Of a stretch of 21,399 nucleotides of DNA, positions 17,615 through 21,399 are shown in pieces; positions within the stretch are counted from its first letter, which is position 1, and each line of letters opens with the position of its first letter. The notes beneath the pieces are model-generated. The model did not search any database and was not told where the DNA came from. It was given only the letters and a program-made list of their open reading frames with translations. The position numbers and the translations under genes were made by a program. The stretch is from assembly GCA_003427395.1 (NCBI GenBank), contig BFEA01000935.1:154275-175673 (forward strand). Direction: 5' to 3'. The DNA is from Chara braunii. Lineage: Eukaryota > Streptophyta > Charophyceae > Charales > Characeae.

Positions 17615-17750
17615 CGGGAGACCGCTACACGATCTCCAGACCTATAAATGATCAACTGATACATCAAACACGCTATCCGTTGAAATAGCGGAAACCAAAA
17701 GGAACGGCAAAGAAAACCATGCTAAATGTGGAGCAAGCTCCATGCCGGAA
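17615..17750 (+). repeat. Dispersed direct repeat, copy A
   Basis: It shares ordered blocks with 18645-18775: CACGATC, CAGACCT, a block like ACACG(C/T)TATCCG, and GGAGCAAGCTCCAT. The last block contains a 5-bp inverted repeat (GGAGC-AA-GCTCC). Homology is patchy and old. Confidence 0.55.
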
Positions 17751-17811
17751 AAAGAGATGCAATGCAGACTCAGCCGCAAGCATAGTCCAAAGAAGCAAAT
17801 TCTGGTCTAAG

Positions 17812-17943
17812 TCGACCCAAAAAGGAGAAAAATGTACGACCAGTGTCGGCCAAGAAAGAGGAAAATGTATGACCTGTGTCGGCCAAGAAAGAAAAAAATG
17901 TTTGACCTGTGTCGGCCAAGAAAGAGAAAAATATCTCCTGACC
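17812..17943 (+). repeat. 33-bp in-frame tandem repeat
   Basis: GTCGGCCAAGAAAGA recurs at 17845, 17878 and 17911, exactly 33 bases apart. A degenerate unit lies at 17812 and a partial one near 17944. In one plus-strand frame each unit encodes 11 residues of the type KC(M/L)TCVGQERx. The frame runs from an ATG at 17719 to 17955 (78 codons). Whether it is expressed is unknown. Confidence 0.85.
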
Positions 17944-17955
17944 CAATGTGGCTAA

Positions 17956-18640
17956 ATGAAGATCAACACCAGGGCCCTAAACCCCGAAAGAATAACTGAA
18001 CCAATGTTCTTAGTCGAAAAAGAATGTGGCACAATCTCACGTGTGTTGCACAATGCCTCAACAAAAGAGAGGGAGCTGGGGCGCACGACAAAGGTAGGGA
18101 TGGTCTGAAGGGTGGCAGGTATAGCTCTCAGTGGAAACTCCGAGGGGTAGGAGGAGAAAAACAACATGACACTAGGCTCAATGGAAACCATCAAACGGGT
18201 ACTGTCAGCTGAAAGGAAAGGGACACTCACACAAGGGAGCACACATAAGGCGAGTTTGGAAGGAGAAAGAGGGCTATGCCGGCCTAAACGTGTTGTGACT
18301 GACCCGCCGGGATGGCGATCCGTCAAGATGCAGACGAAAGGTTGAGGGTGGAGGAGATGGAGATGGAGCTGGAAGGGACAGTGCAGCTTCGACGCAGACT
18401 CAACAAGCACGTACTCCAAAATGTGTAGAATCAAGAATGACCTGAAAACAGACTGCAGTTGGAGTATACCCCCAGCAGACCGACTGGACTGGATTGAACT
18501 GACCTGGTACCGACACTGGTACCGGGCAGGGTTGGACTGGACCAAAACAGCACACGACCTATGGGGTCAGGCCACGGCTTGGTCTTACAGGCCAAACAGG
18601 CAAATAGCTTAACGGGCCCTGGTTATAAGTCAGGGTAGAT
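17956..18640. other. Non-coding stretch, no recognised gene
   Basis: Long frames on the minus strand here (17952-18545) are Ser/Leu/Pro-rich with no recognisable motif. Short internal repeats such as ctggtaccgacactggtaccg (18503-18525) are present. Confidence 0.35.
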
Positions 18641-18644
18641 AAAG

Positions 18645-18775
18645 GCCCGTTGCACGATCCTCAGACCTGTAGTGGATCGCAAGAGCCATGAACACGTTAT
18701 CCGCAAAAGCAGCGAAACTCTGCAATAAAGAAAGTTGAGAAATCTAGGATGCGGAGCAAGCTCCATACGGAGTCC
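18645..18775 (+). repeat. Dispersed direct repeat, copy B
   Basis: This is the diverged partner of 17615-17750, about 1.03 kb away, including the GGAGCAAGCTCCAT block at about 18753-18766. The similarity may extend weakly rightward: a GGGATGGTCT block occurs near 18096 and again near 18965. Confidence 0.55.
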
Positions 18776-18789
18776 ATGTGATGTAGCCT

Positions 18790-19595
18790 AAGCTACATAA
18801 TGTCAAATGAAAAGCAAATGTCTAGTACACACATCCTAGCTAACAACAGAAAATGAAACGTAGCAAGATACAATCCTAAAGTCATGGAGGCAATTGCCTC
18901 AGTGTTGAAAGGAAAAGAGAGCAATATGTCACAAGTAAGGTCATGTTTCTGAACCTCTAAGAGGGGGATGGTCTCAGAGGGGGTGAATGCAGACTAAGAA
19001 TCGAAACTCTTAACAACAGTCACACACGAGGTGGGTTAGGTCATCAGGCTCAGGGTGAGCGAGTGGTAGCGATGCAAAACCAATGACCCTAACAGATAGA
19101 CCATCAAGGCGGTAATGCTCGACGAATGGGTAACACCGTGCAGGGTCGACCATAAAAGGGGAGCCTAAAATAGAGTGCATGTATGCCTAACTTAAGGAAT
19201 GCAATGGCTGGTAGGGTGATGAGGGATGCAGTGGGTGAGGGAAACATGCACATAACTCACCGATTGGGGGAAGGAGCTAGATTTGGGAACAGGGAAGCCA
19301 ATATAATGCTACGGTCCCAATGCCTATGCGATACTAAAGGAGAGCCCAACTCAGAGAGACTCAACTAAGTGAGAACCATCTTGCAACACATGCAAGGGAA
19401 TATACAGGGTAGGGTGGTGGTGTGAAGGAGTCACGTCCAAAGTAGTTGAAGTCGTCGAAGTGGTCAATGAGGTCGATGAAGTAGGAGTCCAGTCGATGTT
19501 TAAGCACAACCGCAAAAACGCTCACATCCTGAAGAAGTTGATGATGGAGTACCTAAAGGTGTGAGTCAGTAGGGAGAAGATAAGTGATCATAATG
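18790..19595. other. Nothing recognised
   Basis: No ORF with family-like motifs, no RNA gene and no strong repeat is seen. From 19430 to 19530 the sequence looks weakly like an antisense continuation of the fragment at 19596-19950 (GT-rich codons on plus, acidic/Thr-rich on minus). Confidence 0.3.
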
Positions 19596-19950
19596 TCAAT
19601 CGTCGAGACGCCGAGGGCGTCGACGACTGAGTTGTGGACGAGTGGATGCGTCCGTATGCTGCTGAAGAACGACCTCAGAGGAAACGAGCTCGTCCTTAGC
19701 AATCTCCTTGGTCGGAGGAGGAGGAAGAGTGTCAGTTGGCTGACTAGGAGCAGATGTCTCAACACGACGAGCACGATCATATGCACGCACCAACATCCGG
19801 GCGTGCTCCAAGTTCTCGAGGGACTCCATAGCAGTCTCCTCATAAGGATATCGCTTCTAACGTACAAGGTACTTGATGCATGGAGGGGTATCGTCGGTAA
19901 CTCGACGAGATGCGATGTCAAAAACGACAGACTCCTCGTGACCTATGTGT
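19596..19950 (-). pseudogene. Unrecognised coding-like fragment
   Basis: One minus-strand frame reads GHEESVVFDIASRRVTDDTP, then CIKYLV, a TAG at 19857-19859, KRYPYEETAMESLENLEHAR, MLVRAYDRARRVETSAPSQ, PPPPTKEIAKDELVSS and HTDASTRPQLSRRRPRRLDD, ending in TGA at 19596. Except for the TAG it is open for about 118 codons. The charged helical N-terminal half and Pro/Ser-rich tail look like a genuine protein, possibly a retroelement or nuclear protein. The upstream edge meets a C7 run at 19951-19957, where the frame loses character. I do not know the family. Confidence 0.35.
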
Positions 19951-20075
19951 CCCCCCCGGCCGCGACCGAGGAGGCCGGCCTCGGGCCCACGGCTGTGCCA
20001 GGGCCAGACGGGGACGAGCAATGAAAAACGGCGCTCGCTCGCCGCGTGAGCACGTCGGCCACTACCACCCTATAC

Positions 20076-20094
20076 AAAAAAAAAAAAAAAAAAA
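20076..20094 (+). repeat. Poly(A) tract
   Basis: Nineteen A residues end a GC-rich block that begins near 19951. This could be the tail of a short GC-rich retroposon; no target duplication was identified. Confidence 0.9.
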
Positions 20095-20129
20095 TAAATC
20101 TGGGGCGGTGGTTTTCGGTGAGTGACAAC

Positions 20130-20154
<25 letters not shown>
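20130..20154. repeat. (TA)n microsatellite
   Basis: About 25 bases of alternating TA, followed by AATAAATA. Confidence 0.95.
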
Positions 20155-20162
<8 letters not shown>

Positions 20163-20169
20163 TCCTACC

Positions 20170-20430
20170 CCTCCTTAAGCGTGAGCGGCCTGCGGGGGGA
20201 GGTTGTGTTCTGCTGCGCGCCAAAATTGGGCCGAAGTTTTGATTCGCGCCGGCGGATGAAGGCGATCGAGGGAGGGGTGGTGTGCAGAGCGGTGCGCGTA
20301 CCGAATTGTTCACAACGCGCCAAAAAGCGAGAGACCGCGCCCATCGGGCCAGGCCGCGGCGGGTGTTGATGCGAGGGAACATCTCGAAGCGCCTGCCGTC
20401 GGATAGCGAGAAAGCGTCGTTTTGTGGCGC
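20170..20430. promoter_or_regulatory. GC-rich CpG-dense segment with two E2F-like sites
   Basis: GCGCCAAAA (reverse complement TTTTGGCGC, matching the E2F consensus TTTSSCGC) occurs at 20217-20225 and 20317-20325, exactly 100 bases apart. The segment is CpG-rich, unlike its AT-rich neighbours. E2F/DP sites in plants and animals mark S-phase genes. No associated coding region is identified in the window, so promoter function is a guess. Confidence 0.3.
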
Positions 20431-20520
20431 GCCCCTTTTTTTTTTTTCTTTTGCCGTTTTTTTTATTATCTTCTTTTTCTTTCCCTTTTTTCTCTTTTTA
20501 TTTTGTTGTTGTCTTCTTGG
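20431..20520. repeat. T-rich low-complexity tract
   Basis: Runs of T with interspersed C and A. Phe-rich reading frames here are artefacts. Confidence 0.9.
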
Positions 20521-20596
20521 CGTTTTTGGCGGCCGGCGCGGTTGGCGACAAGAGGGCCTCGGGCGGGAAAATGGAAAAAAGAAAAGTTTGAGGGCC

Positions 20597-20700
20597 TGTC
20601 TGCCTGCCTGCCTGCCCGCCCACTAACTCACGCACACACACACCACCCACCCACCCACCCACCCACATACATACATACATATATATATATATATTTATAT
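20597..20700. repeat. Serial microsatellites (TGCC, CA, CCCA, CATA, TA)
   Basis: In order: (TGCC)n at about 20597-20615, CA repeats at about 20632-20642, (CCCA)n at about 20644-20666, (CATA)n at about 20666-20680 and (TA)n at about 20680-20693. Each tract could arise from its neighbour by slippage plus point change. Confidence 0.9.
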
Positions 20701-20739
20701 TATATTATTAAGTATTTGAAGTTCGTTCACAGTGGTTGC

Positions 20740-20820
20740 GTTGGGGTTTGAACCCACACACAGATTTTGAAAAACCCAATTGTCTGATGAGATAACCACT
20801 TACGTGGACTGAGTCCCTGT
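20740..20820 (-). mobile_element. Probable tRNA-derived SINE head
   Basis: On the minus strand GGTTCAAACC (20745-20754) is a perfect Pol III B box. AGTGGTTATC (20791-20800) resembles a tRNA D-arm/A box, about 50 bases upstream. The spacing suits a tRNA-like promoter. The A box is degenerate and no clean cloverleaf forms, so this is not a working tRNA. The minus-strand 3' side runs into AT and CATA/CCCA simple repeats, typical of SINE tails. Family unknown. Confidence 0.4.
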
Positions 20821-21007
20821 TTGTTTTTGGGGACTGCTGTCTTTTGAAGTGTATCCGACGTCAGGCTGCAGGCACGTCAGGATGTGCCTGTGTGTCCGAA
20901 CCCTAACGTCGCACTTTGTGACCCTCGCCGGCCTGAAATGGACTTTCCTGGCCTTATGGACCGGGTTCTTAGGGGGGGTGGCGACCGACAGGCGCAGGCG
21001 GGTCCGG

Positions 21008-21083
21008 GTCAAAAATTTTCAAGCGCGAACTTTGACGATTTTTCTCGCTCAAAAATATTGGCAAAAAAATCTGAAAATTTGAC
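21008..21083. repeat. AT-rich inverted repeat
   Basis: GTCAAAAATTTTC (21008-21020) and GAAAATTTGAC (21073-21083) are complementary apart from two extra bases in the left arm, with a loop of about 52 bases. The region is A/T-rich and simple. Confidence 0.6.
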
Positions 21084-21252
21084 ATCCTGTAGATTAGGCC
21101 TTGATCTTTCCAGGAAAAATATCAGAAAAAAAAATAAAATAAAAAAATTGACGGTGAAGTAAATCCCGCGCTTTTTTATCACATTGTCCATTTTAGCTAC
21201 TCTACCACGTATGGGCCAACGGGAAAAGAAACCCAACTTTCACGTACCGACC

Positions 21253-21399
21253 GAGCCACTCCAAGCACCTATACCGACAGGGCTACTCCAAGCACCTATA
21301 CCGACAGAGCCACTTCAAGCACCTATACCAACAGGGCCACTGCAAGTTCCTATCCACCGAGCCACTCCAAGCACCTACCCACTGAGCCACTCCAAGCAC
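21253..21399 (+). repeat. 27/25-bp minisatellite at the right edge
   Basis: GCCACTCCAAGCACC-type units start at 21255, 21282, 21309, 21336, 21361 and 21386, giving periods 27, 27, 27, 25 and 25. The 27-bp units translate as (E/G)PLQAPIPT-like nonapeptides in one frame, but the 25-bp units break that frame. The array continues past the window end. Confidence 0.9.

Noticed and set aside
17952-18545. 197-codon minus-strand ORF
   Set aside because: It is Ser/Leu/Pro-rich and spans old duplicated non-coding DNA. Comparison with the duplicate region shows no conserved peptide.
20282-20751. Phe- and His-rich ORFs near the T-rich tract
   Set aside because: They are artefacts of T-rich and microsatellite sequence.
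20740-20820. A functional tRNA gene
   Set aside because: The B box is perfect, but the A box is degenerate and the acceptor and anticodon stems do not pair. A SINE head fits better.
1-21399. CRISPR array, bacterial operon or phage
   Set aside because: There are no regularly spaced repeats with unique spacers and no bacterial-type gene packing. Tandem repeats here are minisatellites without spacers, and the one host exon is spliced.

Overview
The window is eukaryotic, repeat-dominated nuclear DNA. Three things suggest a charophyte green alga of the Chara type: degenerate Ty3/gypsy retrotransposons whose gag and pol style I associate with that genome, an exon of an axonemal dynein heavy chain (an organism with motile, flagellated cells), and very large repeat-filled non-coding spans. 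This assignment rests on recollection of protein style, not on a search. No bacterial-type operons, rRNA genes or CRISPR arrays are visible.

Layout. (1) 1-34 is a piece of reverse transcriptase from another retroelement copy, followed by CCCA-rich simple sequence (35-128). (2) About 129-9369, minus strand, is one long decayed Ty3/gypsy element. In its own order it has a candidate LTR (7950-9369), a primer binding site (7935-7946), a leader, gag with a zinc knuckle, a protease remnant, RT, RNase H and integrase with a C-terminal tail, all broken by stops and frameshifts. Its RT is split by a plus-strand poly(A)-tailed retroposon (2188-3480) flanked by a 4-bp TGGC duplication. (3) 9902-10153 is a plus-strand dynein heavy chain exon with both splice sites. 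This is the only clear host gene, so the elements around it are probably intronic. A possible unidentified coding stretch lies at 10302-10743 on the minus strand. (4) 11125-16135, plus strand, is a complete LTR-to-LTR Ty3/gypsy chromovirus insertion with a GGGC target duplication. Its LTRs of about 1.09 kb differ by roughly 5% (hand count), and most of gag, protease and RT is deleted. What remains is a primer binding site, a structured leader, RNase H, integrase, a chromodomain-like tail and a polypurine tract. (5) 16136-19400 holds tandem and dispersed duplications, including a 227-bp tandem pair and a 33-bp in-frame minisatellite. (6) 19596-19950, minus strand, is a coding-like fragment I do not recognise. 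(7) 19951-21399 is GC-rich DNA with two E2F-like sites exactly 100 bp apart, dense microsatellites, a probable tRNA-derived SINE and a 27/25-bp minisatellite running off the right edge.

The two large elements are different lineages on opposite strands. They nevertheless share the same primer binding site variant and an octamer, GCCATAGC, that recurs in the sense orientation in their LTR and leader regions. Neither can be autonomous. The dynein exon appears intact.
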